A DNA stretch of 37,839 nucleotides from an uncultured Acidimicrobiaceae bacterium (GCA_947258375.1 CAMYIJ010000072.1:1-37839); one strand, 5' to 3'. Positions 18,601 through 26,023 are shown, counted from the first letter of the stretch. Translations and numbers: made by a program. The notes: generated by a model from the letters alone, not told the origin.

Positions 18601-21600
18601 GATCGCCGGCGCCGACCTGTCAACGCTGCCGATCGCCAACATTCCGATCGCCAACCTGGACACAGAGTCGGCACCGATCGCCAACTTGCCGATCGCGAAT
18701 CTGCCGATCGCCAACCTGGTGCTCACCGACTCGCCGATCGCGAACCTGCCGATCGCGAACCTGCCGATCGCCAATCTCGATCCGAGCGGCCTGCCGATCG
18801 CGAACCTGCCGATTGCGAACTTGCCGATCGCCAACTTGGAAGTCGGCCAGGCCCCGATTGCCAACCTGCCGATCGCCAACCTGCCGATCGCCAACCTGGA
18901 GCTGACGGACTCGCCGATCGCCAACATCCCGATCGCCAACCTCCATGTGGATGGCGCCCCGATTGCCAACCTGCCGATCGCCAACCTGCCGATCGCCAAC
19001 CTGGGACCGGACGGCCTGCCGATCGCCAACCTGCCGATAGCGAATCTGCCTATCGCGAATCTGCCTATCGCCAACATCCCGATCGCCAATCTCGTGGTGT
19101 GCAACCAGCCGGCGCTGTTCGACTGCAACAACCCCGAGCAGACCACGGTTGGGGAGCTGTACCTGCTAGGCCTGCTGCAAGGCGACGTGAGCGATTGGGC
19201 ACCCTTCCTGTCGATCGCCGACCTCCTGGCACTCAGCGTCGCGGACGCGGCGGGTGCCCTGATCACGATCGAGCAGTTCACCGAGGCGTTCGTCGGCTCG
19301 ACGCTACAGGACCTGATCGACCCGCCGACGGGCCAGTCGCCGAACCTCGGCGAGATCACCCTCAGTCAGCTGGCCGATTTCCTCGGCATGACGCTGGGCG
19401 AGCTCATCGTGGCTCTCATCCAATCGGGCATCGAATTCGAGCTCGGTGATGTCTTGTTGCTGCTCGTCAATCCCGAGGACTACCCGTGGGAGGACCTCAA
19501 CCTGGATGGCGTCGATCTCCAGCAGTTCGACACCAGCACGGTTCCGACGGTGTTCAGCGCCGTTGTCGACGTCACCGACGGCTTGGCCGCTCCCGGGGAG
19601 GTCGTCGTGACGCTGCCCGACGGATTCCTTTTCACCGGCGTGGACGTCACCGGGCCCGGTGGAGCCGTGGTGCCGTATACCTTCGCCGTGAGCGGACAGA
19701 GCGTGACCGTGAACCTGGCAGCAACGCCCGACGGTGTCACCACGGTTGATGTCGAATCGGCCGCGTCGCTTTCCGTCGGCGCCGCAGCGGCCGCCTCTTC
19801 GGTCACTGTAGGCGCCACTGCGGCCATCGAGGACACCCTCTATGTGACTCACATCGCCGAACAAGATGATGTCGACATGTACAAGATCGAGAACGTCCAG
19901 CCCGGCGACCGGATCTCGGTGATCCTCTCCGATATGGCCGAAGATTTCGATCTGGTGCTCTATCAGCCCGAGTTGCCGCCGTTGCGGCCGGGCGGGGTCA
20001 CTCCTGAGGGGATCGCCACCGGTGTGACGGATCCGGGCGGTTTCGTCGACGGAGACGAGCAGATCCAGAACGAGGTTTCGGGGGACTTCCCCCGGGCGAC
20101 GTTCAACGACGGCACGCAGCTGCGGCTGTACGAGACGTCCACCCAGCAGGGCACGTCGGACGAGGTAATCACGACAGGAGCGCTGCAAGCCAACGGCACC
20201 TACTACGCGCAGGTCCACGGAAACAACGGCGCTACGTCGAGCGATCCTTACGTGCTGCGCGTCGAGAAGATCGAATCGGCGACTTCGCTGCAGTGTGATC
20301 CTCTCGTGAAGCCGTTCGCGGGGCAGGGCAACGGGGGCACGGTGTTCCCGGCTACCCCGAACGCACCGAACGCTTTGTTCCTCTACAACGAACAGCGGCT
20401 CGGCGACTTCTATGGGTCCGCTGCCGCCGACGACGTACGTGATGAACTGCATGATCTGGCGCTCCACGCCGCGTTGGGCGTCAACGGCATCGTGGTCCCC
20501 GTTGAGTCCGATCCGGATGTTGCCGCCGCCTACGCGGCCTGGGACAGCGATCGGTGTAACCCGCTGGCCGCCAATGCAGTAGCGGCTCAGATCGGGCAGC
20601 TGGTCGACGACTACCGAGCCCTGTATCCAACCATCGAGTCGATCACGGTGGTCGGCGACGACGGGCAAATCCCGTTCTTCCGGGTGCCCGACTACACCGA
20701 GATCGCCAACGAGAACGAGTACGCCCTCAGCATCTCGCCCCAGAACAACGAATTGGTCGGCTCGCTGCTCGCCGGCTTCGTGCTGACCGACGATCCCTAC
20801 GGAGATGCCCATCCGTTGCTGATCGACGGGCGCGAGCTCTACATCAGCGAGCTGCCGATGGGTCGCCTGGTGGAGACACCGGGCCAGATCCTCCAGTCTC
20901 TGGGCCACTTCGTGGAGTTCTCGGGCCGGCTCGATCCGGGCACGACGTCGACCGGCCTGTCGACCGGCTATGACTTCATCGAGGACGGCGCCAACGCCAT
21001 CCGCGATGCTCTCGACACCGATCCGCGGCGTACGACGACGACGCTGAACAGCGACAACGCCGGTCCGCTGTGGGATAGCCAGGCGCTGTCGGACACCATC
21101 GACTCGCTAGGTGCCGATGTGCTATCGCTGGGCGCCCACATGGCCCACGATGGCTTGCTGTCGGCGCTCGAGGACACGGCAGGCACCCAAGCTGACCTAT
21201 ACGAGCCGATTGACGCCCAGAACCAGATCACGGACATCCTCAAGGGACGCATCATCTTCTCGATGGGTTGCCACTCCGGTCTGAGTGTCTCGGACGTTCA
21301 GGTGGGCGGCGCGACGCCGGACTGGGCGGAGACGTTCTCCGACCTGGGAGCCGTATACGCCGCCGAGACCGGGTTTGGCTACGGCGATACCGAGATCGTT
21401 GCGTACGGCGAAGAGCTGATGCGCCAGTTCTCGGTCCGGTTGAACGGCTCGATGACGATCGGCGAGGCGATGCAGTTCGCCAAGCAGTTCCATGCCGCCA
21501 ACGTCTCGCAGTACTCGCCGTACGACGAGAAGGTCATCATGGAAACGGTCGTCTACGGCTTGCCGTTCTACAACGTCGGCGATCCGCAGAACCCGCCGCC

Positions 21601-23941
21601 GGCGCCGCCGATCTTGCCGACCAGCACCGATCCGGCAACCGGGCTGACTGTCGTGAGCACCAGCTTCGACTACGGCGACGGGGCCCCCGGGCCCGACGGC
21701 CAGTTCCTGCTCGAGAGCGGCGGAGACCGCGGCGACTACTACACGGCGGCCGGTGAAGCGCAGGCGACTGCGTTCAACCCGATTCAGCCGAAAGCGACGA
21801 AGAATGTGACCCAACCGGGACTGGTAGGCACCGGTGTGTTCATCTCCGAGCTGACATCGGTGGACAAGCCGAACTTCACTCCTGCATTCAGCCGGCCGAC
21901 GGTCGACCTGGCCGCCCGCGAGCCCGAACTGAGCCTGCCGGGCACCTTCCCGCTGGTCCTGCCGGGTATCAACACGTACCTGGACTATGACGGCGAACGG
22001 AGCCAGCTGGTCGTGGTGCTCGGCCAGTTCACCGACACGGATGACGTTGGGGAGGTGGGCACCGAGCGTCTGTTCACTCACGTGCAGGCAAACGTGCTCT
22101 ACGGCAACCCGGCCGACCTGCTGGTACCGACGATCCGCTCGGTCAAAGCGATCGACACCGGCACGCTTCTGACGTTCAACGTCGATGCCTACGACCAGAA
22201 CGGCACCACCGCCGGGATCGCGGATGTGGCCCGGGTCAATGTGCTCTACAAGTTGGTCGGCACGGACGGCGCCTGGTCGCAGCTCGACCTCGCCAACGTG
22301 GGCGACCGCTGGGTGGGCGCTGTGCCCAGCCTGGGCGCCAAGGTGGAGTACATGGTCCAGGCCGTTGACTTCAACGGGCTGGTGGCGTACCACTCCAACA
22401 AGACTGCAGGCAACGAGTCGACGGACGCTCCGCCGCCGCAACCCGGCGGCGTCGAGATCGAGGTCAACGACGGGCCCGCGGTGCCTGTCTACACGACGGA
22501 TCCGGTCACAATCGAGGTTGTTGGAGCCGACGAAGGCGCCCCGGTCGAGATCGACGTCGACGGCGCCGGCTTTGAGCCCTACGAAGGTGCAATCGACGTT
22601 AGCGGCGAGGGCCCGCACGTCGTTACCGTCGACGATGGCTCGGGGGCTCCACCCGAGGTCGTGGTCTTCGTGATCGACACGGCAGCGCCGGAGATCTTCA
22701 TCAACAGCCCGGTCGATGGTGGACTGTACGCAGTGGGATCGTCGCTTGACGCCCTCTATAGCTGCACTGACGCCGGCTCCGGGGCCACATCCTGCAGCGG
22801 CCAGATCGCTCCCGGTGGACCCGTTGGCAGCGGTAGCCCGATCGACACGAGCGCGTTCGGTGTCTTCACGCTCGAGGTGAGCTCGACCGACGCGCTCGGC
22901 CGTACCAGTAGCCAGAGCGTGACATTCGAGCTTGTGTTCGACAGTGGTCCCGCAGTCGACATCAGCAATCCGGTTGATGGCGCTGTTTACAGAGCGGGGA
23001 CCGACCTGGTGGCGTCCTTCAGTTGCACGCCAGACATATTCCCCATGAGCTCATGCACGGGGCTCGTGGGCATGACCGGACTGGCGGACGGCGGCCTGAT
23101 CGATACATCAGTGCTCGGATTGCACACTCTCGAGGTGACAGGGACGAACTCGCAGGGGATCTCCACGACGGAGGCCGTGACGTTCGAAGTGGTCGCGCTG
23201 GACGTGGCACCGACGCTCGCAGCGATCGGCGCGGACGTCGCCGCAACGGCGGAGTACGACTCGATCGCCATCTCTGATTCGATCACGATCGATTGGGGCG
23301 ACGGGTCAACAAGCTCCTGCGTCGCCGGGGACAACCTGTGTTCGCTTGTGTTCGCCTACGCCGAGCCCGGTGTGTACACGGTGACTGCGACCGTCGGGGG
23401 CGACCCTGCCAGAACCGTTCGGTCCGACTTCGTTGTGATCTACGACCCGAGCGCCGGGTTCGTGACCGGCGGCGGCTGGTTCGACTCGCCGGTCGGAGCG
23501 CTGGCAAGTGATCCTCTGTCGAGCGGTCGGGCCGAATTCGGCTTCGTGTCGAAGTACAAGAAGGGCGCCGAAGTACCGACGGGCAACACAGCCTTCGAGT
23601 TGGTGACTGAGGACTTCGAGTTCAGCTCGACCAGCTACCAGTGGCTCGTAGTGAGCGGCGCCGCCGCCCAATATCAGGGTGTCGGCGTCATTGAAGGACT
23701 GACCGGCGAGTACAAGTTCAAAGTCACGGTTCGTGATGCGGACGTCAACGAGAACGATGCTCACGTCGACGACGCTTTCAGGATCAAGATCTGGGCTGAA
23801 GACACCACCGGAGGCGAGACCGTTTTCTACGACAACGGTCTCGGCGCCGGTGACACCGATGAGGAAGCGGGCACCCAGCCCATCGGTGGCGGTTCGATCG
23901 TGATTCATGTGCCGAAGGGTGGCGGCAAAGGTCCGAGGTGA
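12647..23941 (+). CDS. Giant secreted mosaic protein: beta-helix, lectin-like, PIANL pentapeptide array, C25-like protease, post-COAP-1
   Basis: A 3764-residue protein. It has a signal peptide (about 1-35, core LEASLAFLLAAALLVV, cleavage near ARA-D), then three right-handed beta-helix modules rich in GGGI/NNSTI-type turns. Each ends in a choice-of-anchor Q-like cap (DNGGPT..SPAIDAG..DQRG..CDIGAFE). A jelly-roll-like domain (nt ~15840-16310) sits inside module 3, and an L-type lectin-like domain (nt ~17140-17833, with VEFDTYFNGG and NHVGINLQG) splits its cap. The PIAN[L/I] array covers residues 1804-2149. Then come a PPC-like domain (near 2408), a C25/gingipain-like protease (~2569-2978; His2831 in GAHMAHDGL, Cys2875 in SMGCHSGLS), Ig/PKD-like domains and a post-COAP-1-like end (from ~3601, FVTGGGW, FGFVSKYKKGAEVPTGNT). 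No LPxTG or terminal membrane helix is seen. ATG 12647 is preferred over 12617 because GGGGG precedes it by 7 nt and the signal peptide starts there. Role inferred: surface or extracellular adhesin-protease. Confidence 0.93.
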   Translation: MTVRTHRNWLEASLAFLLAAALLVVAPGSVPEARADILTVDGAGACSDVPGSSLYCTIDYAISDAVGGVDLIEVADGTYSENLFVDRDITIEAINPGLVTVDGGGVGRVINVSGTPTVTLRGLRLTGGSAASGAGVNVAGATFNIENSEIEGNTAAGNGGGIFVGSGVANLDQVSIHGNLADRGAGIYNGSGTVDLFSSTVSLNSSTQEGGAVYQQLGTTVLQNVTFTGNGASTGVFFIGGGSATLRNTVAAGNTAGSSNPVCNGGGTITSLGSNFISRIGTVCSLIFTQPGDITGTPADPADPRLGPLQDNGGVGLSHEPESDSPLLDAGDNTDLDLTLDQLGNARTVDGIADGVNTADIGAVELDPVTVCAVDCDYTAIEGGAQLAAGIGGLSNIIRLGSETYAAEFLRGNKNLIFQGSGRDSTIVDASGGTRVAQARGGAIVTIRDMTLTGANRPGSSGAGVSIFEAGSDLTLERVRVTGNTAGVDGAGVENSQSVTIIDSLIDGNSAGQFGGGVYTFSSGATVIQNTTITGNAAGTEGGGSFTNGGTVSIVNSTITGNTVTSGNGGAVAVAAGATTVNNSTLWDNSASAAAQSAYQSGAGTVTVANSILGEPELGQNVCGGTVGSADNNILTNADGCGFTPLASDQTGSTGSEIDPLLGALADNGGPTRTLGLLPLSPAIDAGNNATCELTDQRGLTRIVGSACDIGAFEVQAPATLQALIDATDAGDTVNVPDGTYNENIIINKNLTVLPVTPGAVTIDGGGSGTTVTVNGSATVAISDLTITGGGDSGLRLESDTDVTLTNVDVVGNTTASAGGGIDNFGTLNVFGGSISSNTSTGVIGGGLVNGGTATLDGVTMAGNGAGGGDGGAAYNAGLLNITNNSVLSGNTAGGGAAIYNNSVLNVADSLFTDNGGSAGGAIYNGGGSVVTLVNTDFTDNYASTGGGAIWNNGVSVDITGGQFLRNHAGPLARAGAIDSSQGGTLTIDGTDFTRNGARFGGALYLVDDTTITGATFEGNVAGFRSNEDGRGGAIAAGTGESGQVVDIATTAFTNNAASRSFTTPVVDQQNLFTSASADGCGAIGGSLFQGFVPATTQLDFVRMRLSTGFAGGIGPGGLTAGVRIREGGPQGAVLASAEGFVEGPATAGFPIVQANLAVPLSLVAGNLYVIEVHDMGLALWVKNDANPYPDSQAWVACGGGGGAPLSLPGTDYEFATGSATLDGTWDGGAIDTATGTMTIVDSTFTSNVSSDTGGALRSLDTELGISGSVFTGNVADTAGGAVYGSGNFTISTSSFAQNTSDVSGGAISSTAGVLDVVDSSFEANSSKRGGAIGGDGEINVAGSTFVDNTADNLGRAGGAIYFSGGGNLSNSTVSSNTTGAGASGGGVAVEVEPVTINNSTIADNSADLTAGGIASAAGLTQVSNSIVADNTVALLGGGNCAGVTSLGYNVFTDTTCNEVASDQVVADALLGPLQDNGGPTQTRALQPGSPAVDGGDPGTLAVNLDLFLAGGYLQFNGAADAGGAGVAVVSGEFQTGSAYATTTEGVAWDLDTSFSTTFEFQITDPVPWASNPSEISGDGLTFAISPNRFALGEAGGRIGAATTPGPLGVLSVEFDTYFNGGDAGTNHVGINLQGVGDGQRVVSDVQAAVPGAFDDGSVWTAWVDYSTDTNNLEVRVASDGVRPATANLSYVVDIADVVGPTGYYGFTAATGLAYATHTVTEWDLETQSCAATDQRGVLRPVGAACDVGAFELDLLPDVSLALNSDPVVDSGASTIATTSLPAELATAPTDPTDPTDDNIGSAPIANLDTQSTEAESSPIANLPIANLEVGGAPIANLPIANLAPAAQEIVDAILLIDVPLEGGWEVHLAASPTLTGRPIQSVTFGEAMADPDVLASLEAAGLTFNDMNLSSTPIANLTIAGLALGNLPIANLPIANLAPGAPTADILQAWCDALAQQPVNCTTIGIDPNPPTPDDGGHSLASLSIAGADLSTLPIANIPIANLDTESAPIANLPIANLPIANLVLTDSPIANLPIANLPIANLDPSGLPIANLPIANLPIANLEVGQAPIANLPIANLPIANLELTDSPIANIPIANLHVDGAPIANLPIANLPIANLGPDGLPIANLPIANLPIANLPIANIPIANLVVCNQPALFDCNNPEQTTVGELYLLGLLQGDVSDWAPFLSIADLLALSVADAAGALITIEQFTEAFVGSTLQDLIDPPTGQSPNLGEITLSQLADFLGMTLGELIVALIQSGIEFELGDVLLLLVNPEDYPWEDLNLDGVDLQQFDTSTVPTVFSAVVDVTDGLAAPGEVVVTLPDGFLFTGVDVTGPGGAVVPYTFAVSGQSVTVNLAATPDGVTTVDVESAASLSVGAAAAASSVTVGATAAIEDTLYVTHIAEQDDVDMYKIENVQPGDRISVILSDMAEDFDLVLYQPELPPLRPGGVTPEGIATGVTDPGGFVDGDEQIQNEVSGDFPRATFNDGTQLRLYETSTQQGTSDEVITTGALQANGTYYAQVHGNNGATSSDPYVLRVEKIESATSLQCDPLVKPFAGQGNGGTVFPATPNAPNALFLYNEQRLGDFYGSAAADDVRDELHDLALHAALGVNGIVVPVESDPDVAAAYAAWDSDRCNPLAANAVAAQIGQLVDDYRALYPTIESITVVGDDGQIPFFRVPDYTEIANENEYALSISPQNNELVGSLLAGFVLTDDPYGDAHPLLIDGRELYISELPMGRLVETPGQILQSLGHFVEFSGRLDPGTTSTGLSTGYDFIEDGANAIRDALDTDPRRTTTTLNSDNAGPLWDSQALSDTIDSLGADVLSLGAHMAHDGLLSALEDTAGTQADLYEPIDAQNQITDILKGRIIFSMGCHSGLSVSDVQVGGATPDWAETFSDLGAVYAAETGFGYGDTEIVAYGEELMRQFSVRLNGSMTIGEAMQFAKQFHAANVSQYSPYDEKVIMETVVYGLPFYNVGDPQNPPPAPPILPTSTDPATGLTVVSTSFDYGDGAPGPDGQFLLESGGDRGDYYTAAGEAQATAFNPIQPKATKNVTQPGLVGTGVFISELTSVDKPNFTPAFSRPTVDLAAREPELSLPGTFPLVLPGINTYLDYDGERSQLVVVLGQFTDTDDVGEVGTERLFTHVQANVLYGNPADLLVPTIRSVKAIDTGTLLTFNVDAYDQNGTTAGIADVARVNVLYKLVGTDGAWSQLDLANVGDRWVGAVPSLGAKVEYMVQAVDFNGLVAYHSNKTAGNESTDAPPPQPGGVEIEVNDGPAVPVYTTDPVTIEVVGADEGAPVEIDVDGAGFEPYEGAIDVSGEGPHVVTVDDGSGAPPEVVVFVIDTAAPEIFINSPVDGGLYAVGSSLDALYSCTDAGSGATSCSGQIAPGGPVGSGSPIDTSAFGVFTLEVSSTDALGRTSSQSVTFELVFDSGPAVDISNPVDGAVYRAGTDLVASFSCTPDIFPMSSCTGLVGMTGLADGGLIDTSVLGLHTLEVTGTNSQGISTTEAVTFEVVALDVAPTLAAIGADVAATAEYDSIAISDSITIDWGDGSTSSCVAGDNLCSLVFAYAEPGVYTVTATVGGDPARTVRSDFVVIYDPSAGFVTGGGWFDSPVGALASDPLSSGRAEFGFVSKYKKGAEVPTGNTAFELVTEDFEFSSTSYQWLVVSGAAAQYQGVGVIEGLTGEYKFKVTVRDADVNENDAHVDDAFRIKIWAEDTTGGETVFYDNGLGAGDTDEEAGTQPIGGGSIVIHVPKGGGKGPR
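18056..19093 (+). repeat. Array of 32 PIAN[L/I] pentapeptide codon blocks
   Basis: Within the giant gene, the 15-bp block CCGATCGCCAACCTG and synonymous variants occurs 32 times, giving PIANL or PIANI. Read as ANLPI it matches the A(N/D)LXX consensus of pentapeptide-repeat proteins, which fold as a four-sided right-handed beta-helix. In the dense part (about 18626-19093) three PIANL blocks alternate with one variable pentapeptide (VLTDS, DPSGL, EVGQA, HVDGA, GPDGL), giving a 20-residue, 60-bp period: exactly one four-sided coil. Two non-repeat inserts (nt ~18176-18385 and ~18466-18630) interrupt the array. Codons vary among copies (GCC/GCG, AAC/AAT, ATC/ATT/ATA). Confidence 0.95.
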
Positions 23942-23947
23942 TCGAGC

Positions 23948-23990
23948 TTGTGGCGGTCCACTGTCCAGGGGGATCGGTGGGCCGCCACAA
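23948..23990 (+). terminator. Strong hairpin after the giant gene
   Basis: TTGTGGCGGTCCAC (23948-23961) pairs with GTGGGCCGCCACAA (23977-23990): 14 bp with a single T-G wobble, 15-nt loop. It begins 6 nt after the stop codon. There is no T-run, so termination may be hairpin-only, as is common in high-GC actinobacteria. Confidence 0.8.
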
Positions 23991-24042
23991 ATACCTCGCA
24001 CACTTCTTATTGTCCGATAGTCAACTTGTCGGCGGCGGTTGG

Positions 24043-24048
24043 TAACTT
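24043..24048 (+). promoter_or_regulatory. Putative -10 box TAACTT of leaderless xseA promoter
   Basis: TAACTT ends 6 nt before the xseA ATG and no Shine-Dalgarno sequence is present, so the transcript would start at or beside the start codon. No -35 box at normal spacing is obvious. Confidence 0.5.
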
Positions 24049-24054
24049 GCCGTT

Positions 24055-25353
24055 ATGGACGTGACCTATGAAGTCGGTGAGTTGGCCGTCGAGATCGGTC
24101 GGGTCCTTGGGCGCGCTTTTCCCGAAGAAATCTGGGTAAAGGGGCAGATACGCAACCTGAGCCGAGCCCAAAGCGGCCATGTGTACTTCTCGCTGATCGA
24201 CGCCGCCGCGGTTGGTGACAGCGCGGCGGCGCAGCTTCCGGTGACGCTCTTCGCCTCAGACAAGGACACGATCAACCGGGCTCTGATTCGGGCCGGAGCC
24301 GGGCGGATGGACGACGGCGTCGAGGTCCGCATCAGGGGCCGGGTGCAGCACTTCCCGACGCGAGGTGTAGTCCAGCTGCGTATGACGTGGATCGACACCG
24401 ATTTCACGCTCGGTCGTCTGGCGGCAGCCCGGGCCGCGCTGCTGCGGCGCCTGAAGGCGGCGGGGCATCTCGAGCGCAATCGAGCCCTACCCATGCCGCT
24501 GCTACCGCTGTCGGTCGGCCTCGTCACGTCGCTCGGGAGCGCGGCTCATGCCGATTTCACGGAGACGCTGCGCGCGTCGGGTTGGGCATTCCGGCTGGTC
24601 GAAGTCGATACCAGAGTGCAGGGGCCCGAGGCACCTGAGTCGATCGTGCGCTCCATACTGACGCTGCAGGATCGAGTCGATGTCATCGCGATCGTGCGGG
24701 GCGGGGGATCGGCGCTCGATCTCGCCGCGTTCGATGCCGAGCCGGTGGCGATAGCCATCGCCACCAGCGAGGTCCCGGTGATCACAGGAATCGGCCACGA
24801 GGTCGATTCTCCAGTCGCCGGAGAAGTCGCCCAGATCGCGGCCAAGACCCCTACCGCGGCCGCCCAGTTCCTCGTCGACCGGATCTCCGATGCCGCTCGC
24901 CGTCTCGACGTGGCGGCAACTGCGGTGGGCCGGCACGCCCGGCGTGGGCTGCGATCTGCCGTGAGAGCGCTCGATCGCCGTGCCGCGGCGACTGCGGGTG
25001 CGTCACGACTCCAGATGAGGGCAGCACGCAGCCAACTCGGCAGATCGTCACAGCGAGTTGCCGCGGCCAGCCGACTCACGATTGACCGGCGCGTTGACGT
25101 GCTCGACTCCGCGGCCGATCGGCTGCGTCCGGCTGCGCGACGCACGACCGCGGCGGCGGTGGAACGGCTCGACGCCGTTGAAGCACGGGTGGCCGCCGTC
25201 GATCCGCGCCGGCTGCTGGCGCGGGGCTGGTCGGTGACGCGCGACGGCGACGGCAGGATTGTGCGCACGCCGGCCGCAGTGCCGACCGGCGCCCGGCTCC
25301 GCACTACGGTGGAGGCGGGCGAAATCATCAGTCGGGTGGAGGAGACCCAGTGA
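24055..25353 (+). CDS. xseA: Exodeoxyribonuclease VII large subunit
   Basis: A 432-residue protein of normal family length. Exonuclease VII degrades single-stranded DNA from both ends to acid-soluble oligonucleotides; the large subunit holds the active site. An N-terminal OB-fold (about 1-105) has WVKGQIRNLSRAQSGHVYFSLID and GRVQHFPTRGVVQLRM. The catalytic domain shows RGGGSALDLAAFDAE (about 213-227) and GIGHEVDSPVAGEVAQIAAKTPTAAA (245-270). In the latter, the usual TxAD is SPVAG, so the Asp of many homologues is Gly-Glu here. A long Arg/Ala-rich helical region follows and the end has LLARGWSVTRDGDGRIV, the characteristic C-terminal motif. Its last codon overlaps the xseB start (GTGA). Confidence 0.96.
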   Translation: MDVTYEVGELAVEIGRVLGRAFPEEIWVKGQIRNLSRAQSGHVYFSLIDAAAVGDSAAAQLPVTLFASDKDTINRALIRAGAGRMDDGVEVRIRGRVQHFPTRGVVQLRMTWIDTDFTLGRLAAARAALLRRLKAAGHLERNRALPMPLLPLSVGLVTSLGSAAHADFTETLRASGWAFRLVEVDTRVQGPEAPESIVRSILTLQDRVDVIAIVRGGGSALDLAAFDAEPVAIAIATSEVPVITGIGHEVDSPVAGEVAQIAAKTPTAAAQFLVDRISDAARRLDVAATAVGRHARRGLRSAVRALDRRAAATAGASRLQMRAARSQLGRSSQRVAAASRLTIDRRVDVLDSAADRLRPAARRTTAAAVERLDAVEARVAAVDPRRLLARGWSVTRDGDGRIVRTPAAVPTGARLRTTVEAGEIISRVEETQ

Positions 25354-25574
25354 CTCAGTCCGTACAGCCGACCAGTTACTCCGCGGCGGTCGAGGAGCTC
25401 GATCAGATCTTGGCCGCCATCGAGCGAGACGAGGTCGACGTGGACGTCCTGTCGCAGAAGGTAGCTCGGGCCGTGCTCCTGGTCGGGTACTGCCGGGAGC
25501 GCATAGCTGCCGCCGAGATCGAAGTGGAACGTGTGGTTGCCGAGCTCGCCTCCGACGACGAGCCGAACCGTTAG
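25350..25574 (+). CDS. xseB: Exodeoxyribonuclease VII small subunit
   Basis: A 74-residue helical protein of typical size for the small subunit, which forms a coiled assembly around the C-terminal helices of the large subunit and is needed for its stability. The family pattern is clear: SYSAAVEELDQILAAIERDEVDVDVLSQKVARA, with the AxxELxxIxxxIExxxxxxDxLxxxVxxA spacing, then a second helix GYCRERIAAAEIEVERVV. The start is GTG, overlapping the xseA stop by 4 bp, so it is translated in a coupled manner. Confidence 0.95.
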   Translation: MTQSVQPTSYSAAVEELDQILAAIERDEVDVDVLSQKVARAVLLVGYCRERIAAAEIEVERVVAELASDDEPNR

Positions 25575-25603
25575 CGCTCACCCGGTTCGGCAGCCATTGG
25601 TCG

Positions 25604-25630
25604 TTGTTATCCGTTGAGTTCCTGTAGCGT
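25604..25630 (+). promoter_or_regulatory. Putative leaderless promoter of the small unknown gene
   Basis: TTGTTA (25604-25609) and TAGCGT (25625-25630) are separated by 15 bp, slightly short for a sigma-70-type promoter. The -10 box ends 6 nt before the ATG at 25637, and there is no Shine-Dalgarno sequence. Confidence 0.4.
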
Positions 25631-25636
25631 CGGTGA

Positions 25637-26023
25637 ATGGACAGCGACCCGCGAGTTGAGCCGTACGGCTCCATCACTCTGCGCCCCGACGGAATTCTCC
25701 ACATCGTCTTCGACTTCGATATCAAACCGACTTTGGAGGAGGCTGCCGCGTTCCTCGAGGCGCGTCGTGAGTTGATCGCCTCTCTAGAGCCGCCCGTGCT
25801 GCTCGAGATTGTGCGGATTCCCTACATCGATCGCCACGTTCGCGCATACTTCATGAAGGAGATGGAGTCCCCTCCGTGCCGCGCCGTGGTTGCAACCAAT
25901 CCAAGCTACGTGACCCTCTGGCGCAGCTTCCAGTTGGTCGATCCCTCTGGTGTGCCGTCCGAACTGTTCCGAACAGTGGATCGAGCCGTGGAGTGGATCC
26001 AGGAGCAAACGGGCACGCCCTAG
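25637..26023 (+). CDS. Small protein of STAS/SpoIIAA-like type
   Basis: A 128-residue soluble protein. It begins with a beta hairpin SITLRPDGILHIVFDFD, followed by a helix LEEAAAFLEARRELIAS, a strand PPVLLEIVRIPYID, a helix HVRAYFMKEMES, a strand RAVVATNPSY and a final helix FRTVDRAVEWIQEQ. This strand-helix alternation, with LLEIV..IPYID at the place of the STAS phosphorylation loop, is like STAS/SEC14-like proteins found as stand-alone units in many bacteria. Function is unknown; there is no obvious Ser/Thr in the loop. It converges on the type VII-like cluster; a small palindrome GTAGC-CCCC-GCTAC (26111-26124) lies at the far end of the 97-bp gap. Confidence 0.75.
   Translation: MDSDPRVEPYGSITLRPDGILHIVFDFDIKPTLEEAAAFLEARRELIASLEPPVLLEIVRIPYIDRHVRAYFMKEMESPPCRAVVATNPSYVTLWRSFQLVDPSGVPSELFRTVDRAVEWIQEQTGTP

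Noticed and set aside
18187..19359. Minus-strand open frame of 390 codons with LAIGRFAIGR-like repeats
   Set aside because: It is the antisense reading of the PIANL array; a 15-bp in-frame repeat with no stop on the other strand automatically gives a long frame. No ribosome-binding site and no folded-protein character beyond the repeat.
16760..20908. Long antisense frames (496 and 534 codons) under the giant gene
   Set aside because: They are Arg/Asp/Gly-rich, lack recognisable domains, and lie fully inside a gene with clear domain structure. High GC makes long antisense frames common.
21197..22618. 473-codon antisense frame
   Set aside because: Antisense to the protease and Ig-like domains of the giant gene; no independent evidence of coding.
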